From Rhodospirillales bacterium (GTDB lineage Bacteria > Pseudomonadota > Alphaproteobacteria > Micavibrionales > Micavibrionaceae), in assembly GCA_023898765.1 (NCBI GenBank), contig CP060238.1, positions 1,426,001 through 1,490,000 of the forward strand: a stretch of DNA of 64,000 nt. Direction: 5' to 3'. This document shows, one piece after another, positions 38,401-46,021 of the stretch. The first letter of the stretch is position 1, and each line of letters starts with the position of its first letter. The notes under the pieces are model-generated. The model made no database searches and was not told the DNA's origin. It saw nothing but the letters and a program-made list of their open reading frames with translations. Both the position numbers and the translations under genes were made by a program.

Positions 38401-38806
38401 GCAGCTCTCCGATTCCACGGGCGTTTACGAAGTGATGATTTTTTCCGACACGCTGGCACGCTGCCGCGACATGCTGGAACCGGGAACGGCTCTTCTGGTT
38501 ACGGTGGATGCGGAGGCCAAAGAAGACGAAGTCCGCCTCACCGGCCAGATCATAGAGCCGCTGGATCAGGCTCTGGCCGGAAAGCTCAAAGAGGTCAAAA
38601 TCGACATGGATGCGGTTGCGCCCGCGATTAAACTTCAGGAACGCCTGAAAGAAGATGGAAAAGGGCTGGTCAAAATCTCTTTCATGGCCCATTTGCCCGG
38701 CGGGCGGGTGGCAGAAATGACTTTGCCCGGCAAATGGAACGTGTCACCCGAAACCGTGCGGGAAATCAGCCGGACTCCGGGCGTGCTGGATATTCGGGAG
38801 TTTTGA
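35438..38806 (+). CDS. dnaE: DNA polymerase III alpha subunit DnaE
   Basis: DnaE is the replicative DNA polymerase catalytic subunit. The 1122-residue protein begins with the PHP domain (FVHLHTHSAYSLAEGACHP) and has the polymerase aspartates in PDFDVDFCQERRDEVIRYV near residue 379, plus the palm/fingers region RYGHDHVAQIITFGKLQARA. The C-terminal OB fold (SRVQMAGVLIKKQERVSARS) lies near residue 965. Length is close to the roughly 1150 of related DnaE1. The downstream neighbour is convergent with a 6-base gap and no visible terminator. Confidence 0.97.
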   Translation: MESFVHLHTHSAYSLAEGACHPAALVDLCVSDKMPALAITDTSNMFGALEFALAAASKGVQPIIGCQVGFDGGRQLVLLVQSEEGYRNLSKLVSDAYMEGDGSKEPALSFDGLKVCHEGLICLSGGPVKGVTQEKDLLALKEIFGNRFYIELQRHGLLEEDRIEPALLDLAYAHDIPLVATNDCYFSDETMHEAHDALLCIADGRYITEDDRRRVTKNHDFKTPDEMRELFKDLPEAIENTYVIAQRCHFLLKPVDPILPPFETESGRSEAEELKRQATEGLKWRLENFVKDRDHGPYWDRLEYELGVIEQMGFPGYFLIVSDFIKWAKEHRIPVGPGRGSGAGSVVAWALKVTDLDPLKFNLLFERFLNPERISMPDFDVDFCQERRDEVIRYVQNRYGHDHVAQIITFGKLQARAVVRDVGRVLQMPYMAVDRLAKMIPNNPAAPVTLAEALAQDEDLRTESRKDETNRKLIDIAMKLEGLYRHASTHAAGVVIGDRPLHDLVPLYRDPRSDMPVTQLNMKYVEQAGLVKFDFLGLKTLTVIQKAVEYIKDSCGREIDILKVPLDDEKTYQMLARGETVGVFQLESAGMRDLGKQMKLSEFEQIIAMVALYRPGPMENIPKYLACLHGQEKKDYMHPKLEPVLKETYGVMIYQEQVLQAAQILAGYSLGAADLLRKAMGKKIQSVMNAEREKFVKGALEHNQIPEELGNHIFDQIAKFAGYGFNKAHSAGYALVSYWTAWLKANYPVEFMAASMTLDAGNTDKLAVFKQELDRMETRLLPPDINESGVMFRVEDGCVRYALAALKGVGEGAMEKLVAEREANGPYRSLADFIGRVDSRTMNKRQFQGLVCAGAFDNVHANRAQLFEHTELLLRHAQGLAQDRESGQESLFGGGEDGKEEDLPPLPDVQDWDILDRLAQEFGAVGFYLSAHPLDTKAGQLQKQGIVPYLDLAETLKKRTSSRVQMAGVLIKKQERVSARSGNKFAFLQLSDSTGVYEVMIFSDTLARCRDMLEPGTALLVTVDAEAKEDEVRLTGQIIEPLDQALAGKLKEVKIDMDAVAPAIKLQERLKEDGKGLVKISFMAHLPGGRVAEMTLPGKWNVSPETVREISRTPGVLDIREF

Positions 38807-38812
38807 CGTACC

Positions 38813-39061
38813 TTAAGCCGCAGGAGGTTTGGGCGCATTGTTCCCCAATTGTGCAGCTCCTATAGAGCTTGTAATGTAATTAGAAACGCCGAGTACGGTC
38901 GCAGGAACAGCGGCAACGAAAAAGGCCGTTTTCGGATCGGATATGACGGAAGAGAGAAGGGCATGATAAACGGGAACGCCAGCACCAATTGCAGAAGCAA
39001 TGCCCATGACAGCACCGTGAAAACGATTCCTAAGACTGGTCCTTTTCATTTCTTCAATCAT
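38813..39061 (-). CDS. Small hypothetical membrane protein
   Basis: I recognise no family. The 82-residue protein has a basic start (MIEEMKRTSLRNRFHG), two membrane-like segments (AVMGIASAIGAGVPVYHALL and FFVAAVPATVLGVSNYITSS), and a Pro-Ala C-terminus. It starts at ATG 39061 with weak AAAGA upstream, and an in-frame ATG four codons later is possible. It ends 6 bases from the dnaE stop, convergent. Its AT-rich upstream gap also holds a family C repeat. Confidence 0.5.
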   Translation of the reverse strand: MIEEMKRTSLRNRFHGAVMGIASAIGAGVPVYHALLSSVISDPKTAFFVAAVPATVLGVSNYITSSIGAAQLGNNAPKPPAA

Positions 39062-39205
39062 ATTCTTTCGATCCTTTATTTTTATCGTTATTGCCAGTGA
39101 ATGTCTGTTTATTTATTTAACATAATATTAACGACAGTGCAAGAGCTTTCTGTAGATTATACGGACAGGACGGGCCATAATGGTAATATTGGCTTTTCGC
39201 CTGTC

Positions 39206-39311
39206 TTTACACGAAAGGCACGAAGGTCACGAAAACGTCCCCCGCGCAGCTTTGCTGCGCCTCCTTTTTCTTTGTGGTCTTCGTGAAAACTTCGGACGCT
39301 TCGTGTTAAAA
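39206..39311. repeat. Family C inverted arms with no gene between (empty copy)
   Basis: The left arm, TTTACACGAAAGGCACGAAG plus GTCACGAAAACG (39206-39237), and the right arm, TTTGTGGTCTTCGTG...GCTTCGTGTTAAAA (39267-39311), pair imperfectly. Between them lies a perfect small hairpin GCGCAGC-TTT-GCTGCGC (39244-39260) and no reading frame. This is the one family C copy without cargo. The whole 396-base gap from 39062 to 39457 holds only this repeat, a candidate promoter and the rpsB leader. Confidence 0.6.
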
Positions 39312-39316
39312 ATCCC

Positions 39317-39345
39317 TTGCAATTCCGCTCAAAACCCCATAGAAC
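39317..39345 (+). promoter_or_regulatory. Candidate rpsB promoter
   Basis: TTGCAA (39317-39322), 17 bases, then TAGAAC (39340-39345). The -35 element lies 5 bases after the end of the family C right arm. The spacing is ideal and the position fits a leader of about 105 bases before rpsB, so it is a reasonable promoter for the rpsB-tsf unit. Confidence 0.5.
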
Positions 39346-39379
39346 AGCGCCCATGGCTCGTTTTCGGGTCAAATTCACA

Positions 39380-39423
39380 TGCAGGTAGCCTAACCGGTGC
39401 CGAAAATTCGGCCAAGGCCTGCA
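39380..39423 (+). promoter_or_regulatory. Possible structured leader of rpsB (S2 autoregulation)
   Basis: An outer stem TGCAGG (39380-39385) with CCTGCA (39418-39423) encloses an inner stem GCCGA...TCGGC (39399-39412). It lies 34 bases before the rpsB ATG. Ribosomal protein S2 represses its own operon through leader RNA in other proteobacteria, so this may be a comparable site; I have no direct match to a known motif. Confidence 0.35.
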
Positions 39424-39457
39424 GAGGACATAACTGGAACTTAAAGGAGAAAACATC

Positions 39458-40339
39458 ATGGCTTTGCCAACCGTAAACATGCGTCAGCTTCTGGAAGCGG
39501 GCGTTCACTTTGGACATCACACACGCCGCTGGAACCCTAGAATGCGCCCCTTTATCTTTGGCGTGCGCAATAACGTTCATATCATCGATCTGCAGCAGAC
39601 GGTGCCGATGATGAACACCGCGCTCAAAACCCTGCGCGACATCGTTGCGAAAGGGGGCCGCGTCCTGTTTGTCGGCACCAAGCGCCAGGCGCAAGCGCGC
39701 GTTGCCGAAAGCGCGAAGCGTTGCGGACAGTATTACGTCAACCACCGCTGGCTTGGCGGGATGATGACGAACTGGCAGACCATTTCCAAGTCGATTGCGC
39801 GCCTGCGCGAGTTGGACGCCCTTCTGGCAAAAGAAGATACGGGGCTGACCAAAAAAGAAACGCTCATGATGAAAAGGGAGAGAGACAAGCTGGATCTCGC
39901 GCTGGGCGGTATCAAGGATATGGGCGGCAAGCCCGACGCGCTTTTTGTGATCGACGTCACCAAGGAAGACATTGCCATTCAGGAAGCGGGCACGCTGGGA
40001 ATTCCGGTGTTTGCCATTCTGGACACAAATGCAAACCCTGAAGGGGTCACCTTTCCCGTTCCGGGGAATGATGACGCGATGCGTGCCATTGAGCTGTATT
40101 GCGACCTCTTCAGCGAAGCTGTTCTGGACGGCTTGCAGGCGGAAGTGAGCGCCGTTCAAAAAGACCCCGGCGAAGCGGTCGATTTGAAAGTGGAGCTTCC
40201 GGCAGAAAACAAGGCTGAAGGAGAGGCGAAGACAAAAGCCCCGGCAAATAAAGAAGCCTCAAAGGAAGAGCCAAAGGCTGAAGAGCCTAAAAAGGAAAAT
40301 GAAGAAGAGCCGGAGAAAAAAGCGGCATCCGCTGGTTAA
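39458..40339 (+). CDS. rpsB: 30S ribosomal protein S2
   Basis: S2 is needed for late small-subunit assembly. The 293-residue protein has [20 protein letters not shown] at residue 8, [20 protein letters not shown] near 70, [13 protein letters not shown] and [20 protein letters not shown] near 185. The last 50 residues form a Lys/Glu-rich tail ([20 protein letters not shown]), longer than the 240-260 residue proteins of enterics but common in alphaproteobacteria. AAAGGAG precedes the ATG. It is followed by tsf 22 bases later. Confidence 0.98.
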   Translation: MALPTVNMRQLLEAGVHFGHHTRRWNPRMRPFIFGVRNNVHIIDLQQTVPMMNTALKTLRDIVAKGGRVLFVGTKRQAQARVAESAKRCGQYYVNHRWLGGMMTNWQTISKSIARLRELDALLAKEDTGLTKKETLMMKRERDKLDLALGGIKDMGGKPDALFVIDVTKEDIAIQEAGTLGIPVFAILDTNANPEGVTFPVPGNDDAMRAIELYCDLFSEAVLDGLQAEVSAVQKDPGEAVDLKVELPAENKAEGEAKTKAPANKEASKEEPKAEEPKKENEEEPEKKAASAG

Positions 40340-40361
40340 ACAAAAAACAAGGAACGAAAAC

Positions 40362-41282
40362 ATGGCTGATATTTCCATTGCACTGATCAAGGAACTTCGT
40401 GAAAAAACGGGCGCCGGCATGATGGATGCCAAGGCTGCGCTGCTTGAAAATGGCGGCGATATCGAGGCGTCTGTTGATTACCTGCGTAAAAAAGGCATGG
40501 CCAAGGCGGACAAAAAGTCCAGCCGGACGGCGGCCGAAGGGCTTGTTGCGGTTGCGACGAACGGCACGTCCGGCACGGTTTTGGAGGTCAATTCCGAAAC
40601 GGACTTTGTGGCGCGCAATGACGAATTCCAGTCCTTTGTCGGGGATGTGGTGCGCACGGCGCAAAGCCACGCCGAAGATCTGGAAAGCCTGATGGCGGCG
40701 GATATCGGCGGGAACAGTGTTGCGGATAATTTAACAGCGCTTATCGCCAAAATCGGCGAAAAAATGACGGTGCGCCGCATGGCGAAACTCTCTGTCGGCA
40801 AAGGCGTTGTCGCAGGATACGTCCATAATCCGGTTGCCCCCAATCTGGGGAAAATCGGCACTCTGGTCGCGCTTGAATCCGAGGGCGATGCCGGGAAACT
40901 CGAAGCCCTTGGCAAGCAGATTGCCATGCATGTGGCGGCGGCGTTCCCGCAATATCTGGATAAAGAGAGCGTGGACTCTTCCGCTCTGGAACGCGAAAAA
41001 GACGTGATCCGCGAACAGGCCCGCGCCGAAGGCAAACCCGACGATATTATCGAAAAAATGCTCGAAGGGCGGATGCGCAAATTCTATGAAGAGATTTGCC
41101 TTTTGGAACAGACCTTTGTCGTTGACGGCGAAACCAAAATCTCAAAACTTTTGGCGGCGGCTGAAAAAGATGTCGGCGCCCCCGTCAAACTGACCTCTTT
41201 CGCCCGATTCCAGCTTGGAGAGGGAATCGAAAAAAAAACTGAAGACTTTGCCTCCGAGGTCGCCGCGGCTGTGAACGGTTAA
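40362..41282 (+). CDS. tsf: Elongation factor Ts
   Basis: EF-Ts recycles EF-Tu by GDP/GTP exchange. The 306-residue protein has the N-terminal UBA-like domain with [20 protein letters not shown] near residue 10 and the core with [15 protein letters not shown] near 73 and VAMHVAAA-type helix near 190. The start at ATG 40362 gives the standard [17 protein letters not shown]. An in-frame upstream extension overlaps rpsB and is unlikely. A hairpin terminator follows the stop. Confidence 0.98.
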   Translation: MADISIALIKELREKTGAGMMDAKAALLENGGDIEASVDYLRKKGMAKADKKSSRTAAEGLVAVATNGTSGTVLEVNSETDFVARNDEFQSFVGDVVRTAQSHAEDLESLMAADIGGNSVADNLTALIAKIGEKMTVRRMAKLSVGKGVVAGYVHNPVAPNLGKIGTLVALESEGDAGKLEALGKQIAMHVAAAFPQYLDKESVDSSALEREKDVIREQARAEGKPDDIIEKMLEGRMRKFYEEICLLEQTFVVDGETKISKLLAAAEKDVGAPVKLTSFARFQLGEGIEKKTEDFASEVAAAVNG

Positions 41283-41304
41283 GGATGACGGTATGATTTT
41301 TTAA

Positions 41305-41337
41305 ACAGCCGCGTTGCTTATCAGCGCGGCTGTCTTT
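41305..41337 (+). terminator. Hairpin terminator after tsf
   Basis: ACAGCCGCG (41305-41313) pairs with CGCGGCTGT (41325-41333) around an 11-base loop, followed by a short T-containing tail. It lies 22 bases after the tsf stop and before pyrH. The weak T-run suggests partial termination, so pyrH may still be read from the rpsB promoter. Confidence 0.5.
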
Positions 41338-41377
41338 ACATTAGGGACAGATTTCACTTTCAAGCAACGGAGCAGGC

Positions 41378-42127
41378 ATGACCATACCGGCAGAAAAAGA
41401 AAAGACGCAAGGCGCCGCGAAACCGCTATATAAGCGCGTTTTGCTTAAAATGTCCGGGGAAGTCCTCATGGGGGACAACGATTTCGGGCTGGACCCTGCG
41501 ACCGTGAAACGCGTGGCGGAAGACATCAAAAGCGTTGTCGAAACGGGCACGGAAGTCTGCGTGGTCGTCGGGGCCGGGAATATTTTCCGCGGCGTGTCCG
41601 GTGCGGCCGAAGGCATGGACCGCACCACGGCGGACTATATGGGCATGCTGGGCATCGTCATCAATGCGCTGGCGCTTCAAAACGCGCTGGAGCAGATAAA
41701 TGTCGATACGCGGGTGCAATCCGCCATTCCGATGTCCGCCATTTGCGAGCCCTATATCCGGCGGCGGGCGTTTCGCCATATGGAAAAGGGGCGGGTGGTT
41801 ATTTTTGCGGCCGGCACGGGCAATCCTTATTTTACGACCGATACGGCGGCGGCGCTGCGGGCGTCCGAAATGAACTGCCGCGCCATTTTCAAAGGTACGA
41901 AGGTGGACGGCGTTTATTCCGCCGACCCCAAAAAAGACCCCGACGCGCAGCGCTATGACCGCCTGAGCTACATGGATTTGCTGACCAAGGATTTAAAAGT
42001 CATGGATGCGACGGCCATTTCCCTCGCGCGGGAGAACAATATTCCGATTATTGTCTTTTCCATCAAAGAGGCGGGGAACTTCAAACAGGCCGCCACGGGG
42101 CAGGGCACCTATACGATCGTTGAATAG
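41378..42127 (+). CDS. pyrH: Uridylate kinase PyrH
   Basis: PyrH phosphorylates UMP to UDP in pyrimidine synthesis; the bacterial enzyme is a hexamer of the amino-acid kinase fold. The 249-residue protein has [20 protein letters not shown] near residue 18, [15 protein letters not shown] near 64 and [20 protein letters not shown] near 143. A 16-residue N-terminal extension before the core is longer than in E. coli. It sits in its normal place between tsf and frr, with a family B repeat after it. Confidence 0.97.
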   Translation: MTIPAEKEKTQGAAKPLYKRVLLKMSGEVLMGDNDFGLDPATVKRVAEDIKSVVETGTEVCVVVGAGNIFRGVSGAAEGMDRTTADYMGMLGIVINALALQNALEQINVDTRVQSAIPMSAICEPYIRRRAFRHMEKGRVVIFAAGTGNPYFTTDTAAALRASEMNCRAIFKGTKVDGVYSADPKKDPDAQRYDRLSYMDLLTKDLKVMDATAISLARENNIPIIVFSIKEAGNFKQAATGQGTYTIVE

Positions 42128-42180
42128 GCTGTATTTTATGATGTCTTCACTCATCAACAGGGTACGTAATCCTTTTTTTT

Positions 42181-42280
42181 CGTCACCCCGGAAGACCGTC
42201 AGGTCTATCCGGGGTTTGCGCCGCCGGACGGTCTTTTGGCATAAATCCCGGATAAAAGCTTCGCTTTCTCCGGGATGACG
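42181..42280. repeat. Repeat family B palindromic element (B2)
   Basis: The ends are CGTCACCCCGGAAGACC and CTTTCTCCGGGATGACG, with inner pairing of GACGGTC/GACCGTC type and AGCTTCGCTTT-like loops. 100 bases. It lies in the 212-base gap between pyrH and frr. After it comes a family C arm-like stretch at 42299. Confidence 0.7.
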
Positions 42281-42298
42281 AATATAAAGGCATTGAGA

Positions 42299-42326
42299 AC
42301 TTCATGTTCTTTGTGGTGAATTAAAT
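42299..42326. repeat. Family C single arm upstream of frr
   Basis: ACTTCATGTTCTTTGTGG followed by TGAATTAAA resembles the right arms of the copies at 39267 and 7375. No matching left arm is visible, and the region before it is the family B element. It ends 13 bases before the frr ATG. Confidence 0.35.
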
Positions 42327-42339
42327 AAGGAAAAGGAAA

Positions 42340-42897
42340 ATGGCTGATTTTAACAAGGATGATTTGAAGCGCCGGATGGACAGCGCGGTGGAGGCCCTGA
42401 AATCCGAGTTCGCGGGTCTGCGGACGGGGCGGGCCTCGACGAGCATGCTCGACCCGATCGTGGTGGATGTTTACGGCTCGAAAATGCCGATGAATCAGGT
42501 GGGGACCGTCGGCGTGCCGGAACCGCGCCTTTTGACAGTGCAGGTGTGGGATTCTTCCGCCGTTTCGGCGGTCGAAAAAGCGATCAGGAACTCTTCTCTG
42601 GGGCTCAACCCGCAGGCCGAAGGCAGCCTGATCCGTATTCCCATTCCGGAACTGAACGAGGAACGCCGCAAGGAACTGACCAAGGTCGCCGGCCAGTACG
42701 CGGAAAGCGCGCGCATTTCGGTGCGGAATGTCCGCCGCGACGGGATGGAGGCGCTGAAAAAACAGGAAAAGGACAAGGAAATCTCCGAAGACGATCAAAA
42801 GCGTCTGGAAGGGGACGTCCAAAAACTGACCGACGAACATATCCAGACAATCGATACCATCCTCTCGGACAAGGAAAAGGACATCATGACGGTTTAA
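42340..42897 (+). CDS. frr: Ribosome recycling factor
   Basis: RRF splits the post-termination ribosome with EF-G. The 185-residue protein has the helical domain with [20 protein letters not shown] near residue 6, the [20 protein letters not shown] segment near 25 and [20 protein letters not shown] near 101. Length is normal. AAGGAAA precedes the ATG. In alphaproteobacteria uppS follows directly; here a GNAT gene of about 490 bases lies between. Confidence 0.98.
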   Translation: MADFNKDDLKRRMDSAVEALKSEFAGLRTGRASTSMLDPIVVDVYGSKMPMNQVGTVGVPEPRLLTVQVWDSSAVSAVEKAIRNSSLGLNPQAEGSLIRIPIPELNEERRKELTKVAGQYAESARISVRNVRRDGMEALKKQEKDKEISEDDQKRLEGDVQKLTDEHIQTIDTILSDKEKDIMTV

Positions 42898-42916
42898 CGG
42901 ACCGGATGGTTTTTAA

Positions 42917-42950
42917 TTTTTTAAACGCGAAGACACGAAGGCGCGAAGAT
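42917..42950. repeat. Family C left arm before the GNAT gene
   Basis: TTTTTTAAACGCGAAGACAC followed by GAAGGCGCGAAGAT pairs closely with the inverted copy at 43433-43464. It begins 20 bases after the frr stop and ends 3 bases before the start of the inserted gene. Confidence 0.7.
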
Positions 42951-42953
42951 TTT

Positions 42954-43442
42954 ATGAATTTTGTTCCTGACGATTTTGTTGTTCCCGAAAAACTTGTTGC
43001 GGATGATTTTTATCTGCGCATGCTGACTATTCATGACGTTATCAAGGATTACGATGCCGTAATGGCTAGCAGGGAGAAACTAAAAAGTCCGGATGAAAAC
43101 AACACGGTCTGGCCTGACGGTTTAACGATTGAGCAAAACCTGATTGATCTGGCCTGGCATCAAAAGGAGTTTCAAAAAAGAAGTTCGTTCACTTATACAG
43201 TGATGAAACCGGACGACAGCCAGTGTTTAGGCTGCGTTTATATTTATCCAACGGACAAAGCGAATTACGATTCTAAGATTGAATTATGGACGCGAAGTGG
43301 GGCGAATATTGAAGGTCTTGACGAAATCCTTTTTTCTAAAGTCAAAGAATGGATTTCCATCTCATGGCCTTTTAAAAACCCGGCTTATCCGGGCAGGGAA
43401 ATTGACTGGAAGGAGTGGAGCGCGCACGCGTCATCTTCGTGA
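42954..43442 (+). CDS. GNAT family N-acetyltransferase
   Basis: The 162-residue protein resembles a GNAT family group: DDFYLRMLTIHDVIKDYDAV near residue 17, ASREKL, LTIEQNLIDLAWHQKEF near 57, SFTYTVMKPDDSQCLGCVYI near 77 and a C-terminal ending NPAYPGREIDWKEWS. Such enzymes transfer acetyl from acetyl-CoA to an amine; the substrate is unknown. It starts at ATG 42954 without an obvious ribosome-binding site other than the GCGAAGA of the left arm. Its last few codons are part of the right inverted arm. Codons look more AT-rich than frr and uppS. It lies between frr and uppS and is flanked by family C arms. Confidence 0.8.
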   Translation: MNFVPDDFVVPEKLVADDFYLRMLTIHDVIKDYDAVMASREKLKSPDENNTVWPDGLTIEQNLIDLAWHQKEFQKRSSFTYTVMKPDDSQCLGCVYIYPTDKANYDSKIELWTRSGANIEGLDEILFSKVKEWISISWPFKNPAYPGREIDWKEWSAHASSS

Positions 43443-43464
43443 CTTCGCATCTTCGCGTTAAAAA
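43433..43464. repeat. Family C right arm after the GNAT gene
   Basis: ATCTTCGTGACTTCGCATCT followed by TCGCGTTAAAAA is inverted relative to 42917-42950 with a few mismatches. The first 10 bases are inside the end of the GNAT gene; the arm ends 6 bases before the uppS ATG. Confidence 0.7.
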
Positions 43465-43470
43465 TAAAAA

Positions 43471-44187
43471 ATGAAAAACATTCCCCAACACATCGCCATT
43501 ATCATGGACGGCAACGGGCGCTGGGCAAAGGCGCGGGGCCTGCCGCGCAGCGCGGGCCATCATCAGGGCGTGGAAGCGTGCAAGCGCGTCGTCAAGGACG
43601 CGGCGGATCTGGGGGTTCGGTATCTCACACTCTTCGGGTTTTCTTCCGAAAACTGGGGCCGTCCGGCGGATGAAATCGGGGAGCTGATGCGGCTTTTGCG
43701 GATGTATTTGCGCTCCCAGACGGCGGAGCTTCACCGCAACAACGTCCGCTTGCGGATGATAGGCTCCCGCAGGGAGCTTGCGCCGGACATTATCGAGCTG
43801 ATCGAAAACGCCGAAAACCTGATGAAGGAGAACACAGGGCTTGTCCTGACGATGGCGCTGAATTACGGCGGCCGCCACGAAATCCTGCAGGCGGCGGCGG
43901 CCTTTGCCGGAGAGTGCAAGGAAAAAGGCATGGAGCCGGCCTTTGAAACGGCGGAAGAATATTTTCCGCAGTTTCTCATGACAAAAGACCTGCCGGACCC
44001 CGATATCCTGATCCGCACCAGCGGGGAGCAGCGCATCAGCAATTTTCTTTTATGGCAATGCGCGTACACGGAATTTGTCTATACAGATACGCTCTGGCCG
44101 GATTTCGGGCGGGCCGATTTCGAGCGGGCCATTGCCGACTTTCAAAAACGGGACCGGCGCTATGGCGCCATTCAGGAGGGCGCATGA
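43471..44187 (+). CDS. uppS: Undecaprenyl diphosphate synthase UppS
   Basis: UppS makes the C55 lipid carrier for peptidoglycan and other surface polymers. The 238-residue protein has IIMDGNGRWAKARGLPRSAG near residue 10, the catalytic Asp with the RxxGH helix, LTLFGFSSENWGRPADEI near 50 and DILIRTSGEQRISNFLLWQC near 175. Length is normal. No strong ribosome-binding site precedes the ATG; the family C arm supplies the leader. Its stop overlaps the cdsA start (ATGA). Confidence 0.97.
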   Translation: MKNIPQHIAIIMDGNGRWAKARGLPRSAGHHQGVEACKRVVKDAADLGVRYLTLFGFSSENWGRPADEIGELMRLLRMYLRSQTAELHRNNVRLRMIGSRRELAPDIIELIENAENLMKENTGLVLTMALNYGGRHEILQAAAAFAGECKEKGMEPAFETAEEYFPQFLMTKDLPDPDILIRTSGEQRISNFLLWQCAYTEFVYTDTLWPDFGRADFERAIADFQKRDRRYGAIQEGA

Positions 44188-44834
44188 CGTTTTTAAAATC
44201 ACCCTTGTTTCTCCGCTGCGCTTCGGCTTTTGTTCTGGCGCCGGCCGTTCTTACGGCGATCTGGTTTGGCGCCTGGCCGTTTTGGGGCATGGTTTTTCTG
44301 GCTTGCGCCATTGGCGTTTATGAATGGCTGAACGTGGCCGCGAAAACAAAGTTCGATCTTGTCGTTTCTGTTATCGGGATCCTTTACATCGCGCTGGCCG
44401 CTATTTCCTTTGCGCTGCTGCGCGAAATGGGGATTTTCGTCATTCTGGCGCTTCTGCTGCCTGTCTGGGGAAGCGATATAGGCGCTTATGCGGCGGGCAG
44501 GCTGATCGGCGGGCCGAAAATGGCCCCGGCCATCAGCCCGAACAAGACATGGGCGGGCCTCGGGGGCGCCGTTGCCGCCGGTATTCTGGCCCTGTGGGGG
44601 TTGTCCGCCGTGACGGTCTTTCATATTCCGCTTCATTTCATGATTTTTTTCGGCGCAGTGATTGCGCTCAGTGGTCAGGCGGGGGACCTGCTTGTTTCCT
44701 TTCTCAAGCGTAAGGCCGGCGTCAAGGACACCGGCACGCTGATTCCGGGTCACGGCGGCTTGCTGGACCGGATCGATTCACTCCTGCTGGCCGCGCCGGT
44801 CTTCCTGCTTCTCCTGAAAGTCCTGATGAAATGA
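44184..44834 (+). CDS. cdsA: Phosphatidate cytidylyltransferase CdsA
   Basis: CdsA makes CDP-diacylglycerol, the precursor of phospholipids. The 216-residue protein has about seven membrane helices, SPNKTWAGLGGAVAAG near residue 118 and the family signature KRKAGVKDTGTLIPGHGGLL near 172 followed by DRIDS. It is short compared with the 285-residue E. coli enzyme but alphaproteobacterial CdsA proteins vary in length. AGGAGGG precedes the ATG at 44184. It overlaps dxr by 4 bases. Confidence 0.96.
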   Translation: MTFLKSPLFLRCASAFVLAPAVLTAIWFGAWPFWGMVFLACAIGVYEWLNVAAKTKFDLVVSVIGILYIALAAISFALLREMGIFVILALLLPVWGSDIGAYAAGRLIGGPKMAPAISPNKTWAGLGGAVAAGILALWGLSAVTVFHIPLHFMIFFGAVIALSGQAGDLLVSFLKRKAGVKDTGTLIPGHGGLLDRIDSLLLAAPVFLLLLKVLMK

Positions 44835-46021
44835 AACGCGTGAGTATTCTGGGGGCCACCGGCTCCGTCGGACGAAGCACGGCGGATGTCATTCTGGCGC
44901 AGCCCGAAGCCTATGATGTTCAGGCGGTGACCGCCAATGGCAGCGCGCAGGAACTTGCGGAAATGGCCGTGCGGCTGAAGGCGAAGCATGCCGTTGTCGC
45001 CGATGAGTCCGCTTATGAAACATTGCGGGAATGCCTGTCCGGAACGGACATTACCTGCGCCGGCGGTCCGGCGGCGCTGGCGGAAGCCGCGGCGAGGCCG
45101 GCGGACTGGATTATGGCGGCCATTGTCGGCATGGCGGGGCTTGATCCCCTGATGGCGGCGATTGCGCAAGGGACGTGCGTTGCGATTGCCAACAAGGAGC
45201 CGCTGGTCGCGGCGGGCTCTATTGTGATGGAGGCGGCGCGCAAATCCGGCGCGCAGCTTCTGCCTGTCGACAGCGAACACAATGCGATTTTTCAGGTTCT
45301 TGAGACGCGCAACAAAGGGGCGATTGAAAAAATCATTCTCACGGCCTCCGGCGGTCCGTTCCGGACCATGCCTCTGGCGGATATGGCGCAGGTCACGCCG
45401 GCGCAGGCTCTGGCGCATCCGAACTGGTCCATGGGGCCCAAAATTTCCGTGGACAGCGCCACCATGATGAACAAGGCGCTTGAGATTATCGAAGCCTCCG
45501 TCTTCTTTGGCCTTCCGCCGGAAAAAATCGAGGTGCTGGTGCATCCGCAATCCGTTGTCCACTCCATGGTGGAATATAGCGACGGATCGGTGCTGGCACA
45601 GATGGGGGCCTCGGATATGCGCACGCCTGTCGCCCACACGCTGGGCTGGCCGGACCGGATCAGAACGCCGGGGCAAAGGCTTGATTTGGAAAACATGGCC
45701 TCTTTGAGCTTTGAAGCCGTCGATGAAGCGCGTTTTCCCTCCATTCCGCTGGCATATGATTGCTTAAAAGCGGGCGGGGAGGCCTGCGTAATCCTGAACG
45801 CGGCAAACGAAGTCGCCGTGGAGGCGTTTTTGGCGGGCAGGATTCCTTTTACGGATATCCTGAAATATGCGTCCTGCGCCGTTCAGAATTATTCTGCGCC
45901 TGCATCGCTGGAAACCGTAGAAGATATCAGGCTTTTGGATATTAATGTGCGGGAGAAAATAAAATCCTGTATGCTGGGGGCCTGTGACTCGGTTTACTCT
46001 AAAAGACGGAACGTATCATGA
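44831..46021 (+). CDS. dxr: 1-deoxy-D-xylulose 5-phosphate reductoisomerase
   Basis: Dxr makes 2-C-methyl-D-erythritol 4-phosphate in the non-mevalonate isoprenoid pathway. The 396-residue protein has the NADPH motif ILGATGSVGRSTADVI near residue 5, AIANKEPLVAAGSIV near 117, LLPVDSEHNAIFQVLE near 142 with metal-binding acidic residues and PNWSMGPKISVDSATMMNK near 196. Length is normal. It is linked to cdsA upstream and to rseP downstream by 4-base overlaps. Confidence 0.98.
   Translation: MKRVSILGATGSVGRSTADVILAQPEAYDVQAVTANGSAQELAEMAVRLKAKHAVVADESAYETLRECLSGTDITCAGGPAALAEAAARPADWIMAAIVGMAGLDPLMAAIAQGTCVAIANKEPLVAAGSIVMEAARKSGAQLLPVDSEHNAIFQVLETRNKGAIEKIILTASGGPFRTMPLADMAQVTPAQALAHPNWSMGPKISVDSATMMNKALEIIEASVFFGLPPEKIEVLVHPQSVVHSMVEYSDGSVLAQMGASDMRTPVAHTLGWPDRIRTPGQRLDLENMASLSFEAVDEARFPSIPLAYDCLKAGGEACVILNAANEVAVEAFLAGRIPFTDILKYASCAVQNYSAPASLETVEDIRLLDINVREKIKSCMLGACDSVYSKRRNVS

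Noticed and set aside
36815..38692. Long open frame of about 625 codons on the strand opposite dnaE
   Set aside because: It lies fully antisense to a clear dnaE, has low-complexity His/Arg/Gln-rich composition, and shows no family motif. Such frames arise from codon bias in GC-rich genes.
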